A stretch of 64,000 bases of DNA from positions 7,500,342-7,564,341 of the forward strand of contig OY811972.1 in the NCBI GenBank assembly GCA_963681505.1, written 5' to 3'. Below, in pieces: positions 1 to 12,060 of this stretch; the stretch's first letter is position 1, and every line of letters starts with the position of its first letter. The position numbers and the translations under genes were made by a program. The notes under the pieces are model-generated. The model had not been told where the DNA came from and did not search any database. It saw nothing but the letters and a program-made list of their open reading frames with translations. This DNA comes from Eunapius fragilis (Eukaryota; Porifera; Demospongiae; Spongillida; Spongillidae).

Positions 1-620
1 CTTATTAACGTTGAAACGTTGAAACTGGTGTACTGGTACTACAAGAAGCTTAGAATAATTATTTTCGCTTGAAAGGACATAAGGCACCCGAAATGTAGAA
101 ACTGGTGTACTGGTACTACATAAAGCTTAGAATATTTATTTTTGCATGAAAGGACTTAAGGCACCCGAAATAGAGAAGCGCTCCATGCAAGAAGGATTAG
201 TTGCAACGCGGCCATGAGTTTATTAAGCGTATGAGGCTACAGGATCAATTGGATGGACTTTCCGAGGTAGAGTGTATTGTGAATTAGTCAGCGTCGTTCT
301 CAATGAACTCATTACACTCTTCGTGAAGAGAGATAGAACGTGCTCTGATACCTTCGTTGAAAACTACGATTACACCATCCAATTATCGTGAAAATAACGG
401 CGTAACCGTGGCGTCGCGGTAGAACGTTCAATATTAATAATGGTACGCTATTAGACTCGCAGTCCAATTGGACTGTATGGTTACGCCGTTATCTTCGTGA
501 CAATTGGACAGAGTAACCGTACAGTCCAATTGGACTGCGAGTCTAATAGCATACCGTTATTAATATCCAACGTTGTACCGCAGTGCCGTAATAAATTACG
601 TAAAGGTTATTAAAGTACTG
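1..620. mobile_element. Tc1-like non-autonomous DNA transposon, cut by the window edge
   Basis: This matches the element at 50906-51996, including the GTACTGGTACTACA motif and the far end (TAATAAATTACGTAAAG followed by GTACTG and a TA). No transposase frame is visible. Positions 21-97 are repeated at 98-174 as an imperfect 77-bp tandem duplication that the other copy lacks. Positions about 413-478 and 504-590 form an imperfect palindrome around the motif CAGTCCAATTGGACTG. The assignment rests on the terminal match and the TA target site at 621-622; the other end lies before position 1. Confidence 0.7.
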
Positions 621-1150
621 TATAGCCATACACGTTGTTTGAGAAAGGAGTTATAAATCGTCAATAAACTATTCATGACAGTGGTATTTCGTAAAGTAGT
701 TAAGGCCTGCGTTACTCAAAATTTTATTGCGTTTATGTAACATCCATATTAGGTCAAACAATCATGAGCATTTGCATCAAAATCTAAAGCAGAGTTCTAG
801 GTTAGTATTACAGGATATGGAATGACCCTCCTGGAACCAGTGCAATGGACCCATAGGCAGATCCACGGGGGGTGCCTAGGGTTCCTGGGCACCCCCCTCC
901 ATGGTCCAGTCAATAGTTAATTCTTTAACTATGTGCTTTATTAAATTTCATTTCTACGTCGGTGGCGCGTGTTATGAAACGTCAAAGTAGCATTTGAAGT
1001 TGCTTCAGCCAATTGTCTGTATAATATGAGCGGGGATACACGTTACCGTGTGAGCGCTACGGTTATTGCGCTTATAATTTACCATGCCCCACCCTTCTAT
1101 AATATTCATGTGCACCCACGGCCGAAAATCCTGGATCCGCCTATGCAAAT

Positions 1151-1621
1151 CCTTTGCATGAAAGATCGGAAGTATGATAAATGTCACGTTCGGAGTAAAA
1201 ACCACACCGGTTGCCTAGGGATATCGTATCACGTTTGCGGACCTTTGCGTAATAAAATGGCAACGCACACGTAGTCATTCTTTCCCGATCGGACAGTGAT
1301 CCTTCGGCCGATGCAGTTCCTGGTCAAACTATGGTGCCAACAGTTAGCTTGGCAAAGTCTGACATACCCGGAGCCTTTTTAAATGGATGGCTTTAAAAAG
1401 GCTCTGGGATGTCAGTCTTGGTCAAACTTACTGTTGGCAGCAAAGTTTGATCAGGAACTGGATCGACCAAAGGATCACTGTCCACGCGGGAAGGAATGAC
1501 AACGTGTGTTGCCATTTTATTACGCAAAGGCCCACGAATGTGACACGATGTCTCTAGGCAACCACTGTGGTTTTTACTCTGGACGTGACGTTTATCGTAC
1601 TTCCGATCTTTCATGCAAAGG
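1151..1621. repeat. Foldback element with about 230-bp inverted arms
   Basis: The left arm (1151-1381) is the imperfect reverse complement of the right arm (about 1394-1621). Shared landmarks are CCTTTGCATGAAAGATCGG against CCGATCTTTCATGCAAAG, and AAAGGCTC at the hinge. Short frames on both strands mirror each other and are by-products of the palindrome, not genes. It is probably a MITE or foldback insertion within or near the HACL1 gene body. Positions 622-1150 hold a C-rich hairpin near 870-900 and nothing else recognised. Confidence 0.7.
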
Positions 1622-2004
1622 GTCCATTGTGCAATGCCCCTGCAAGATGCTGCCATTGTGGCCATCATGTAGTTCATCTTGACAAAGATGAAGCAAGGAA
1701 TAACATAGCCCCACACACTATTTTTTTAATAAGTAACTGCAGTATGAAGTCCTGGAAAAAATAAAAAAGAACAAAAAAATAAAATTAAAGTTACAACAAT
1801 GAAAAACACAGATGTCGGACTTTAATAGGGGGTGTAGATCTTTGGGACCAATAACCCTTAATTTATGGGCTCAATAACTAATCCTGGCTAAAAATCTGTA
1901 TCCTGGTTGCCATCTTATGAGTGGCAACAAAGGGATACAGCAGTTACTTGCTAGCTGAAATGAAAAATGTGAGTGGTTCAAAAGTGGTTGCTGAGTCATT
2001 CCAT

Positions 2005-2090
2005 TATAAGTGGGGTAAGTGCGGGCTTCACACCTTCATATCCTAACTCATATTTGTCTATGTAAGGATGAATGTCACTACCCACTTAGG
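2005..2090. repeat. Interspersed repeat, copy 1
   Basis: The motif CATTATAAGTGGGGTAAGTG followed by a TTTGTCTA...TAAGGATGA segment recurs at 49253-49335 in the same orientation, with scattered differences over about 80 bp. No coding frame or terminal repeats are evident. The class is unknown; it could be a SINE fragment or the end of a MITE. Confidence 0.55.
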
Positions 2091-2410
2091 GTAGTAAAAA
2101 TGATTTTAAAACAAGCTCAACTTTATGAAGAATGGCCAGGCTGGCCGCTATTCAGGACAGCTTGTCTGTAATGCACGAACAGAAAATTAAACTGTTCCGT
2201 TGATATATCCAGTAAAAAGCTACCAGCCACGACCGACAACTCCACAGCAGGACCTCCTCTTGTAATGGCAGCACACACACACACAACAGATACAATGATA
2301 GAAGAACGCATAAATTGAAATTGGTAAACATGCTGCTAAAAGCCTCGTTAATATAAAATGGAATGACCCATAATGATACTTGAAATCAGTTAATGTAGTT
2401 CAGCACTAAC

Positions 2411-2516
2411 TTGCAATATTTTCACATCCTTATGAAACCTTGGTGGACGCCCAAAATGTAGTATCCAATTCAGCCTAGCTCCTAGCAACAAGATTGTATC
2501 TGCTTCCTTCAGTGCT
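2411..2516 (-). CDS. HACL1: 2-hydroxyacyl-CoA lyase 1, internal exon (eighth in the window)
   Basis: This 106-bp exon is read on the minus strand, with an AG acceptor just above 2516 and a GTTAGT donor just below 2411. It completes an ATA codon split with the exon at 8758-8893 and ends in phase 0. The peptide contains [11 protein letters not shown] followed by a [15 protein letters not shown] stretch. This is the signature of the central domain of HACL1 and the related oxalyl-CoA decarboxylase, where the segment leads to the start of the C-terminal thiamine-diphosphate domain. The following exon should begin with a VDI-like motif; none in correct phase was found down to position 1, so it probably lies outside the window. 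Confidence 0.85.
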
Positions 2517-3114
2517 CTGATTTATTTAAATTCATACTGTTACTACAGAACACGCATGTAACATACACGTACATAATACCACTTACTATACAGCACCATC
2601 ATTATCATACAAGTACAACAACATACACAAACCTGATACATGATCAGTACACTGAGATCGTCATGCTGTGTAATTATACAATCCACTAGAACATCAAACA
2701 TAACCATTTGCCGACAAGTCCACACTAACAAGTGAAGTCAGCAACTGGCAATCAACTGATCATCTCTGAGTAATCACACAGAAACGTTATTAATATTTCT
2801 AACCAAATGCTTCTGATAATTCCCCACATTAAAAAAATAATACAGTACTTGTGTCACCTAATCCCAGCGCTAAAATAGGGAACACCATACTGGAGCAATA
2901 TATATTCACATTAAGTTTTAGAGTCATAATCGTAGCACTAAAATGTGATTTCTGGTCTGCCTTACTCTCAGGTTAAGGCAGTCTAATGAAAAAAAAGTAT
3001 TTGACAGAGATGATGGGTATGTATATTACTTTATGACGATATAAGTTTTATGGATGACATTGACGTTGCATAATTACTTAAACCACATGTGCACAGTAAA
3101 ATGTTGACATGTTG

Positions 3115-3648
3115 AGGGCTGTTCATTAAATACGTCACATTAATTTTTGACCATTATGGACCCTCCCCTCATCCCACAAGAAAAGTGGCCAACAACAACT
3201 TATATAGCCGGTGCCAAGCGGTTAGGGATTCAAAGTTTTACAATGAACAAGACAATGAAAATACGATAGTTTAATCCCTTAGTGTTATTTTCAATGTCCA
3301 GGTTCTTAAACAAATTCGCTCTCCAATATTATAATAGAACAAGCGGGTGCTGTGTACTGTAAGACGTTCAAGACGATAGACACCATTGCACATATATACA
3401 GTTGTTGGTTCCTGCATGTGTTCCGTTCAATAAAATATCAGCCAACCATTAAGATGCCCCTAAAGCATTATTGTGCACAAAGTGAATAACCATGTGTTAC
3501 ATAGTGGTTTTCTATGCGTGCACATTAATGTGCAGTTGGCAAAGATAGAAGAACGTGCACTTTGTGGGCAAAGAGTTAATGTACCTATCAACACACTGAC
3601 TAATACTACCCCTGCCCCCCTTAGGGTGACACTTTTATGAACGGCCCC
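3115..3648. mobile_element. MITE interrupted by a degenerate TTAA-type MITE
   Basis: The outer ends AGGGCTGTTCATTAAATACG and TTTTATGAACGGCCCCT are inverted and match the ends of the compact MITE at 20839-21000. The middle (about 3190-3579) resembles the piggyBac-type MITE at 46741-47371: it shares the AGAACAAGCGGGTG motif, a TTGTGCACAAAGTG segment and a terminal GGGCAAAGAGTTAA. The second element appears to have inserted inside the first. The inner left end is too decayed to place. Confidence 0.6.
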
Positions 3649-4147
3649 TTGAGTATGGCATCAGAGGCCAGACAGCCTAGAATACATTGATGATGTGCAT
3701 TTGGTGGGGTACAAAAAAGGGTTTAACAAAAATGGTTCAAAAGGTCAATTGGCAGAATTGGTATGTCAAAAAGGTTGATAGACATCTTTTTTTACCACAT
3801 CAAGTGAAAAATTAAACTGAACCCTTGTTCAAACCAAAAAGTTGATTATTAATAAAATTCAGAATTCGGAAACCCTTTGTGTAATTTGAAGTAATACAAT
3901 GTTTATTAGGACTAAAAGTTTTAGGAACTGATGCTTGCTAACCGCTCAGTTGATGCCATATGAAGCATTCTACTGTAATGAATGATAATTAGAGCATCGT
4001 TTGAGCAGCTTTTTACAAATAGCCTACGATTTCTAGTTGACAAAGTCTAAACTTAAAACAGAAAGGTCTTCGGTGCATCTATTAAACAGAACTCTCATCT
4101 ATCCATAATACATCTATAAAATCGTCCAGCAGGTTTGCCGAGCACTA

Positions 4148-4464
4148 CAGTAGCTGTCCCAAAAAAGTTTAAGTATTTTAGTAATGCCGTTGCAGTCATA
4201 CGGTTAGAATGTTACCTTTCATAGGCTGTGCAGTCACTGTAACAATGATAAGAACTACATCACTTTATGTGACAACAAATTCCATTCTTTTCAATAAATG
4301 CCGTTTTTGTTTACGGTTAGCTGTGCAGTTTCACATGAGGAAGACCCAGTACAATTAGGTTACGCAAAATGCAAATCTGCGTCCAACAGTGTACTATTAA
4401 CCCTGTATTTAACCAACTGCCTATATGTAACTTTGAACGCCTGATTTGTAATTTGAAGGGATTC
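4148..4464. mobile_element. TA-flanked MITE, family shared with 39525-39822
   Basis: The left end CAGTAGCTGTCC follows a TA. The interior includes CACTTTATGTGACAACAAATTCC and an AGGAAGACCCAGTACAATTAGGTTACGC-like stretch, and aligns in reverse orientation with 39525-39822. The right end near CCTGATTTGTAATTTGAAGGG is decayed. It has no coding capacity and is a Tc1/mariner-type miniature by target site. Confidence 0.6.
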
Positions 4465-5130
4465 TACTTTAACACTCGACAGAAAGCTAAGCCTTCTATG
4501 ATAACAAACCAGATGGAATGAATGGAATTACTTCGTACAAATCTGTACTAGCCAATAATGGACTTCCACAATGATGAATGGCTGCTTCTAACAGCGACAA
4601 AGGCGTACTATTTAAAAGATACAAAACAACTACTCGGAAGCTCTTTTCAACATGTGTGCATGCCTATCAATATAATATACCGTGTTTACCATAAAACTGA
4701 ATTAAACAACCCATTGAGTGCAGATATGTTTGAACGCAAAACTTTACAGTCAAAAGTAGTCCAATTCCAATTTGATAGTAGTTCCTTCCTATATAGCAAT
4801 TGACCCTGGTTGTGAATATTAATTTTAAAACCCGACCCGTGCACAACTCGCGAACCAAGAAACGGATAGTGTAGATCTTTGTTGCTATCGAACCAGAAGG
4901 CAAAGACGTCATTGCAATGTTTTGTTCCAGTGTTGTAACTGCTTGCTTTAAGAGAACAAAAAAGCTCGAATTTTTCCTCGTCCCCAGGCCAATTCTTCTC
5001 CATCGTCGTCGTCGTCTTGTAATTCTTCTAATCAGCTCGAGAAAGGAATGGTGTAAAGAATGCAAATTAGACTAATCGCTTTAGAATCTCCTGGAAAGAC
5101 ATCCCCGGGTAGAAAAAACTGCGTAATCGC

Positions 5131-5472
5131 GTGTTCTTCAAAACGCTGTATCTTATTGATTGTGCAATATAGTAGAGTTACAATTTGCATATTTACAACG
5201 CGGTCCTGTGTCTATTGAAGTCCAAAGATGGTTTAGTTTGCAATGCATTGTTCCGAAGAAATTCACATTCACTTAAAGGGCTTGATGTTGCGGGGTTTTG
5301 TACTTGAAGCCCGCGAAACCTTGCTCTAAGTTGATTGTGAATATCTTCGGAACGATGCATTGCAAACTAAACTATCTTTGGACTTCTATAGACACAGGAC
5401 CACTTTGTAAATGTGCAAAATGTAGTTTTACTATATTGCACAATCAAGAAGATACAGCGTTTTGAAGACAGA
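5131..5472. repeat. Foldback repeat, about 150-bp arms
   Basis: GTTCTTCAAAACGCTGTATCTT on the left pairs with AAGATACAGCGTTTTGAAGAC on the right. Inside, the TCCTGTGTCTATTGAAGTCC and GGACTTCTATAGACACAGGA segments also pair. The hinge is near 5300. There is no gene inside; the frame at 5413-5691 starts in the arm and has no recognisable domain. Confidence 0.7.
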
Positions 5473-5744
5473 GTAATTTCGTGTTGTTATGGCCATTTTT
5501 CACGAACAATAACGCGTGATTACGCCGATTTTTTCTCCCAACACAAATGGAGAGCCAAACAACGAATGGAATACCTCCAAAGTCGAGAAGATGAGATAGA
5601 GTTCTCCCACGTTCGGTACAGTGATCCCAAACAAAAGTGGCTTGTTGAAGTTGGGAAGGGGGGGATGGGGGGGTTTGGGTGGCACTTGTAAGTATTAATC
5701 ATTGACAATTTTAAAAAAGTTTATAAAGAAATAGAGGAAACAAG

Positions 5745-6003
5745 CAAAGAAAAAAATTCTCTAACGAGAAAGTTGGTGGGATATAGGCAAAGCAGGTGTA
5801 AAAGGGAAGGGAACAAGATTTTGGGAAAAGAAAAATGAGACAAAAATTCTATATTTAGCACTTCTATTGGTTCTGTTACTTTACACGTGATAAATATATC
5901 ATTTTTCTTTTCTCAAAACCTTGCTCCCTTCATTATGACAGCACTTTAGCCTCCAATTCCTATATCCCACCAACTTTCTCATTACAGAAAGGTTTCTTTT
6001 CTT
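5745..6003. repeat. Foldback MITE with GAGAAAGTTGGTGGGATATAGG ends
   Basis: GAGAAAGTTGGTGGGATATA near 5769 is the inverse of TATATCCCACCAACTTTCTC near 5961. The arms are about 120 bp and meet near 5872. A diverged half copy (GAGAAAGTTGATGGCATATAGG) lies at about 39420-39480. It is non-coding. Confidence 0.65.
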
Positions 6004-7052
6004 GTAAATATTAATTACAACCCAGAAATCAATTAGCTAATTGTAAAGTTAGCGTACATAATCGGTTAAAGACAGCTTGTTGGCTGTTAACCACATGTTC
6101 AGGAGGAGCGATATAAAAACGTGCTCTCCAATTTACAAGAAGCATCGTGCAAAAAATGTGTTCGAAAAAGGTATTTTATAAAGATAACATTAAGTATAAC
6201 GGCATTAAATGACAAATGTGATTAATGAATGAGAAATAATAGTGCTGGTACAAAGTATGTACAGTTGGGTACAATGTACCGTTTCTCCTAACGACCGTGC
6301 AACTAGAACAGCATAATAGAAAACGTACCCTTCATTGTGCACTACTGTACGTGAAGCGCATAACTTTTTCAGCTTCACCAAAGGTCTGGAAAATAGGTAA
6401 TCCTATAAAAAAACTGACCCAATTTTCAGGCGCGTAAAACTGTTCGCAAAGTAATCTAATATCAAAATCAAATATAAATTTCCTACATGAAATTGCGACA
6501 AGAAACTATGAAACTGACATCTGGTCCTTTCAACGTGCTTCTGCATCCAGTTGTCCACTAGCGCCATAACTTCAGTCTTTGCGCGTTATCTCTTTAGGAC
6601 AACCTAATCCAGGACGCCACAAAATGTACCCTGTTTTAGTTACACAGAAAAGAAATATGCAAATGCCAACAACATCTCAGGCACGCATACCCTCATTTAG
6701 TAACAGGTTTCTTCTAATCCTGTGCACCTTACGCCACTGTTCGTGGTAGAACAATTCCTTTCCTTCATGTACGTTGTGCATACAGTCGCCACGATAAATT
6801 CAAGATGCAAGTACAATTCTGTGTGTAACAGCTGCTCCATCGTGATACGATGTTTACATGCAAATATGTAGACATGTTTACCGTCCACAGGTATTTCATT
6901 ACGCAAACGAAAAGTATCATACCGCCAAGACATAATGGCGGTAACTACTATTTGGCAGAGCATTAAACAATAGATTTTAACTAACTGGCTATTAAAACTT
7001 TTATAGACCAATAGAGTAGAAATGAGAACGTTTCTTTTTTTTCACCTGCTAT

Positions 7053-7110
7053 ACAATACCGGTCAAAATAAAAGTCACGTTCCATTTTAGAGCAACAATC
7101 GTAACACTGT
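7053..7110. mobile_element. Tc1-like terminal inverted repeat, solitary end
   Basis: CAATACCGGTCAAAATAAAAGTCACGTTCC-type sequence is preceded by TA. It closely matches the ends of the element at 32157-33880 and continues with the same CACTGTGCAGTC sequence. No partner end was found nearby, so this is a fragment. Confidence 0.6.
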
Positions 7111-8757
7111 GCAGTCATTGTAAATTCGAACATAAAACAATCATTATTCTGATTCTCATGTATGTGTTGTACAAATTTCATTGTACTTGAACATGTAGTT
7201 TCGTTCCTAGGCCATACATTTGTATTAAAGTTAGGAGGAACAAAATACAGCTTGATAGTGATAGAAAGGTCTTTGTGCGCATGAGATAGCCATTACCAGA
7301 AACTAGGTAATTGAGTTGCATACAGTATACTAGTCAAATCAAGCAATTGTATATTTAATGGAGCTGTAGCTGATTCTCTAAGGAGTGGAAATCCTGAGTC
7401 GCACATTTTTCCACCTGTAAAATGGTTGAGATGAGTTTGCTTGGTTTTTAACTGGGTGTGGGAAGTCAATCTGCAAACCGTTGCATCGCAAGTTGGCAGA
7501 ACAATGACACTGGCTGTACATTCTTTTTGCACAAGGACGACTCACTTTAGACGCAGCCTGCAGTTTGTGTAGATGATTGGCAAAAATCCATATGAATGGA
7601 CTTCACTATGCCACTTATCAATGCCATTCCTTGCATTTCATTCTTATGACTGTGATCACATCGGCACCTTATGTAGGTGAGTAAGCAGTTCTAAATCAGT
7701 AAACATTGTGTACTGCTAGTACAAACATCATGATTTATATTTAACTTAACCGCTGTAGGCACAGTCATTGCATCATCTATTGACCATCCTATAGAAACTG
7801 TGCGGCACACACATTATTGGTTATGTACATATGATTATGAACTATTTGTACTAGCTACTTTTCACACAATTCTGAGATTTGTTTGGGGTACCAATCACAA
7901 TTGTCTCTCAGTTCCCAGGCTATTATCACTCGATGGCTCAATACAATAATCTGTTTGTGCAAAAATAACAGAAGTGTGATTGTTGTTAGCAATCAGGAAA
8001 AGTAGCAATCCGGAAAAGTAAACATTCATCTAGGGATCTCAGCAGACAGCCACTTGGCTGAAGGTCTACACTTGCTGGTAAAATGATGCCCCAGGGCCTC
8101 TAGTGTTCTTGCTTCACTTTTTTGTGACCTGGGCTTGTGATCTCATGACACTACCTGAGCCAGAATTAATCTCCTAACTTGCGTTGGCTGTTGTTAAAAA
8201 TGACTCTACTTATAAAGTATTCGTATTACATGTACATATCCTGCAGAAAAACGTGGACACACCATTATTTGGATCCACTGGGATATCAGTAACCTTAGCT
8301 GCAAGATCTGAAGCCAAAGATTATGTACAAAAAGAGTGCTATAAAATGTTGGCTTGTTCACAAAAAGCACTTTCCTAGAATCCAAATGCATGTGTACGTG
8401 ATGTATATTTCGAAATTGAGCATTACTAGAATCAACATATACGATGGATAGTCTGGGCGATTACGATGAGAACAAGATATTTACAACAACAATTCCAACA
8501 GAGAATGATTACATAGTTTCTGGGTATTGGCTAACCCATGCAAACAAAAACATTATCCACTTACTTAATATAAAATTACGGCCTAGGAACAAGGCTAATG
8601 TGCATGGCATTGTACATCATCATCAACAAAAGCATGTCAACAAGGAATGAATGAATGCATGGCAGAGTGAAATCTACGACTATTTGGGATGTACATGTAA
8701 AAAATACATGTAATACTATAAGTAGAGTCTGAACAGGTATGCTATCTCTGCACTTAC

Positions 8758-8893
8758 ATTGATCTTGCAGCAGCAACACAGTAGGGGTGCTCATCAGATA
8801 TCACACCCTTACCCATGGGTGTTGGAAGGAAGGGCAGGGAGTGTGACAATACAAGTCTTTGTGTTTCATACTCAGCACAAGCATATGCGACAC
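8758..8893 (-). CDS. HACL1: 2-hydroxyacyl-CoA lyase 1, internal exon (seventh in the window)
   Basis: This 136-bp exon is on the minus strand, with an acceptor ending TTTCCTCAAG and a GTAAGTG donor. It completes a GGT codon begun in the exon at 10251-10363 and leaves an AT to be completed by the exon at 2411-2516. The peptide runs from GVAYA through LPFLPTPMGKGV to HPYCVAAARS. In HACL1 the LPF-PTPMGKGV-HPYCV segment belongs to the central domain of the thiamine-diphosphate enzyme fold. A plus-strand frame at 8759-8968 overlaps this exon and is only its shadow. Confidence 0.88.
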
Positions 8894-10250
8894 CTTGAGG
8901 AAACAAGACAATATGGGTTAAGGTACATCACAAACATTCATTGCGTTCAAATGGTACAACGAAACTAGTCGATGCAGTAACATTTAAAGACACCACATAA
9001 AATTAATTCGGGCGGCAAGCAACATGACATAATGTATGCAATTTGGTCCCGAATTGGTTAAAAATATTAACCAATAAATAAGAGCGATTTTACAATGGTT
9101 GTTGATTCCATATTCTTAAAAACAACTTCGTTTGCCCATGTTTTTAGAAGAACAATTAGGTGCTTATTCTAAGCCATCGAAAAGGGCATAGTTAGTACTC
9201 TTGCAACTGTTTGTTTTTATTCCCTTAAATAACAGCACTCCAGTCATAGCTATTACACCCCTAAGGCTTTTTGTGCACAAAGATAAAAATGAGATACACT
9301 AGCTTTCTAATATGTGTGCACGTATTGTGGAATTTTTGCAGTACACATGCACTTGGCGCCCAGAGAATTTAACACACATCACTGCATAAATCATTCACGT
9401 ACATGGAGGTATACAAGTAATCATTTCTAGTAGTTCGTGATATGAACAGCTAAAATCAAAAAGCAGCATTGCATGCACACTATATTCATAAATATACACA
9501 GCAGACGTCAGATTAGAAGTCACGACTAGTTTTAGTCGGACGATCGTTGCTAGGATGTATGGCTTCGTGTATAGCTTAGTTTTGTCTTTGAATAAAGTGC
9601 ACGGTTTGTATTAGCACCGCATTTTTTCAAGATGTCATATTGTTTTTTATCGCGTCACTGCACAAATAACTTATTTATATTTTTGAAAATGGTCTACAGC
9701 GATTGATGTCAAGCTTCACATCCTTTTTTTCATCGGAAAAGGCACAAAGTGCCAAAAATCTACAAGCACCTGCAATCAGAGAGCAAAGAATTTATGTGTA
9801 AAAATCTTTACGAGTTCCTAAAACGCTACGAAATGCACAGATCAATCAGACGAAAACCTAGGTCAGTTTCTATTACTGATGGCAACACCTGCTTCGGCAC
9901 CCTCGTAAACATAATCTCCTTCGCCCAGAATATTAGGAAAACAGTTCTTCGGAACAAGTACTGTACCTTTTTCGATTATGTTGGAAAGTTACATTTTCTT
10001 TCAATGCTTTTCGAAGCGTCAACGGTTAAACTATCGATATAATTAAAGAGGCCACATGCACTAAAAAACCGGTCTAAACTGAGTTGTGCACATCACCAGC
10101 ATCGTTTAACACATACGAAAGGGTGAAATGAGATAATCATACTAATATTGTGATTATGAAACAAACTGCATGGTGCGGCAATCGTGGTACTGAAACCAAA
10201 CATGCCTTTAATCTGACGTCAACTTATGTACATATAACAAGTATGCGAAC
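8894..10250 (-). other. HACL1 intron (1.36 kb)
   Basis: This intron contains a decayed TTAA-MITE copy at about 9210-9375 and a plus-strand frame at 9749-10042 (97 codons, ending IVKLSI-like). That frame is basic and Cys-poor and matches no family I know. It is not supported as a gene. Confidence 0.6.
9210..9375. mobile_element. Degenerate end of TTAA-type MITE
   Basis: It shares the order TCAGTCATAGCT-like, AAGGCTTTTTGTGCACAAAG, TGTGTGCACGTA and GCACTTGGCGC with the intact right half of the element at 46741-47371. It ends in AGAGAATTTAAC, a decayed form of AAAGAGTTAA. Only the right half is recognisable. Confidence 0.5.
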
Positions 10251-10363
10251 CTTTTCCAATAATGACTAATGGCCTTTTAGCGACATGAAGTGCTGCTACT
10301 GCTTGCTTAATTGCAGCAGGATCAGCAAGTACAACTGGAGGTGCTGGACATGTAGGTACAAAC
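10251..10363 (-). CDS. HACL1: 2-hydroxyacyl-CoA lyase 1, internal exon (sixth in the window)
   Basis: This 113-bp exon is on the minus strand, with a CTCTTAG acceptor and a GTTCGC donor (non-consensus after GT). It completes an ATG codon split with the exon at 12895-12989. The peptide goes from FVPTCPAPPVV through a helix (AAIKQAVAALHVAKRP) into LVIIGKG. This matches the start of the central domain of HACL1, where an IR-AKQPLLIIGKG motif opens the Rossmann-like fold. The phase-1 end is completed by the exon at 8758-8893, giving the expected GKG-AYA junction. Confidence 0.88.
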
Positions 10364-10764
10364 CTAAGAGATGAAACAATGTCATCACAAACATGCATTT
10401 TACATGCAAACATACAAAATTAATCAACCTGAAGGAACTACAAGTACATTTATAAATACATGAAATCAAAATTCATATTATAGTTAATATCTTTAAGTAA
10501 ACTGACCACTAGATACTCGAAGAATGACGACTACTAAGAAACGGGTAACAATTAACTATGTCATCAGTATTTACATTCAATGAATTAAATGAGTACAATT
10601 CCTTATTACATAGTAATTTATGAATATGCATACAATAACCACGTTTAATAAGATACGAACCGCATTATTACAATTAACAATTGAAAAGGTACAGTGCATG
10701 AAACTAACTATTTTTACACAATAATGCACGACAACTAAAAAATTTATAAACAGCAGAATTTAAG

Positions 10765-11455
10765 TCCGCGACAGCATCGAAGAAGTATTGCGATTTGACG
10801 GTCAAATTAAGTTGCAATATCGCAGTTCACGCATTAATAGAGCTTTTTTATCTGCAATGTTGAAATGAAGTTTTCCCCTGATTTTATTACTTTTTAGGGG
10901 TTCAATTTTTCAAGTTAAAAAAGGGTTAATTATTTTAATTCAATATTAAGGACTTAATTTGGTACCGTGTTGAATTTTTTTCACTGAAATCGGTTTCTAT
11001 GGGATACATGTATGAGACATCCAACACAACTTTTCCCATAATTTTTCTATGTTCCGTTCTTAAATTACACCGTATCTTAATGGATAAGTGAGTTTAATGA
11101 ATTCATAGTTAGTTTAGCAACCGCACACCAGATCTATCCACGTAAAAAGGGGGAAAACTTTAGGAACATGTATCTTAAGATCGCAACGCAGAAAAGATAT
11201 ACTAAAAGTTGTTTTGGATGTCTCGTATCCTACAGAAACCGATTCCAGTGGGAAAAAATCAACGCAGTACGAAATTAAGTCCTAAAAATGGAATCTAAAT
11301 ATTTTAAACCTTTTTTAACTTGAAAATTTGAAGCCTTAATAAGTTATGAAATCTGGGAAAAACTTCACTTTATCATTGCAGATTAAAAAGCTCTCTACTA
11401 GTGCCTGGACCGCGATATTGCCGCTTAATTTCATCGCAATATACTTCCTTGATGC
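10765..11455. repeat. Foldback element with about 310-bp arms
   Basis: The left arm starts GCATCGAAGAAGTATTGCGA and the right arm ends TCGCAATATACTTCCTTGATGC. Further paired landmarks are ATGAGACATCCAACACAACTT with AAGTTGTTTTGGATGTCTC, and ATCGGTTTCT with AGAAACCGAT. The hinge lies near 11105. It is non-coding, and the arms have diverged noticeably, so it is not a recent duplication. Confidence 0.72.
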
Positions 11456-11924
11456 TTTAATTTAATTAAAGATTGAAAAAGTATGACTCTTAATTGGCCT
11501 TCCTAATTAATGATCAAACCACAAAATTAATAAGACAAAAACATGACAACAATTTTCATTAACTGAGTTTTAAAAACTCACCACTACATAATGTAATATC
11601 AAATCAAATAGTACATTTTTAATGTTGGACAGGTTAGTGATGGTTATTACATTATGTATCCCACAATAGTTTCAACATTAAAAGCAAATTATTATGGTCT
11701 TAAAAACTCACTATTGAAGTTAGTAACTTGATTCCACAGTATAATTATATTTGTAGATCATACATTAGTTATAAAACATATATCTTCAACCGTAATCTTG
11801 GAAAACTTTTATAACAAAGGGCGTTGATTTATGAATTTTGTTAAAATTACTTCACCGCTTACATGGAAAATGGAATGTTAGTATTGTATAGTTTACCTTT
11901 CCAAAATGAAAGTAATTTTTTTTA

Positions 11925-12060
11925 CTTCTTGACCGCCAAGTGCACGTAAATGTGCAATTATTGCCACACCCGCCTTCACCTATACGTGCACATATACATG
12001 CAAACATATAACAAACCACTATGCAACGCATGGTTATTCACTTTGTGCACAATAAAGCTT
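11925..12060 (-). mobile_element. TTAA-type MITE end, inverted copy
   Basis: CTTGACCGCCAAGTGCACGT is the reverse complement of the right end of the 46741-47371 MITE. It is followed by the TGTGCACAATAAAGC-type segment seen there as TTTTTGGTGCACAAAG. The TTAA is lost. Confidence 0.55.

Larger units (their letters stand above)
2517..8757 (-). other. HACL1 intron (6.2 kb) filled with MITE and foldback repeats
   Basis: The interval is bounded by splice sites of the two flanking exons. It contains a split MITE (3115-3648), a TA-flanked MITE (4148-4464), two foldbacks (5131-5472 and 5745-6003) and a Tc1-like terminus (7053-7110). The rest, including about 6010-7050 and 7110-8757, is AT-rich sequence in which I see no convincing gene. 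ORFs there are short, overlapping and on both strands. Confidence 0.7.

Noticed and set aside
2123-2311. Possible next HACL1 exon with a LDISTEQ motif resembling VDICAEE
   Set aside because: The only AG acceptor nearby gives phase 1, which conflicts with the phase-0 end of the exon at 2411-2516, and the residues after the motif do not resemble the family.
8040-8110. Minus-strand stretch EARTLEALGHHF suggesting an exon
   Set aside because: No matching splice sites and no family; HACL1 phases join without it.
9749-10042. 97-codon plus-strand frame within an HACL1 intron
   Set aside because: No recognised domain, no splice or start context, and AT-rich surroundings; chance is sufficient.
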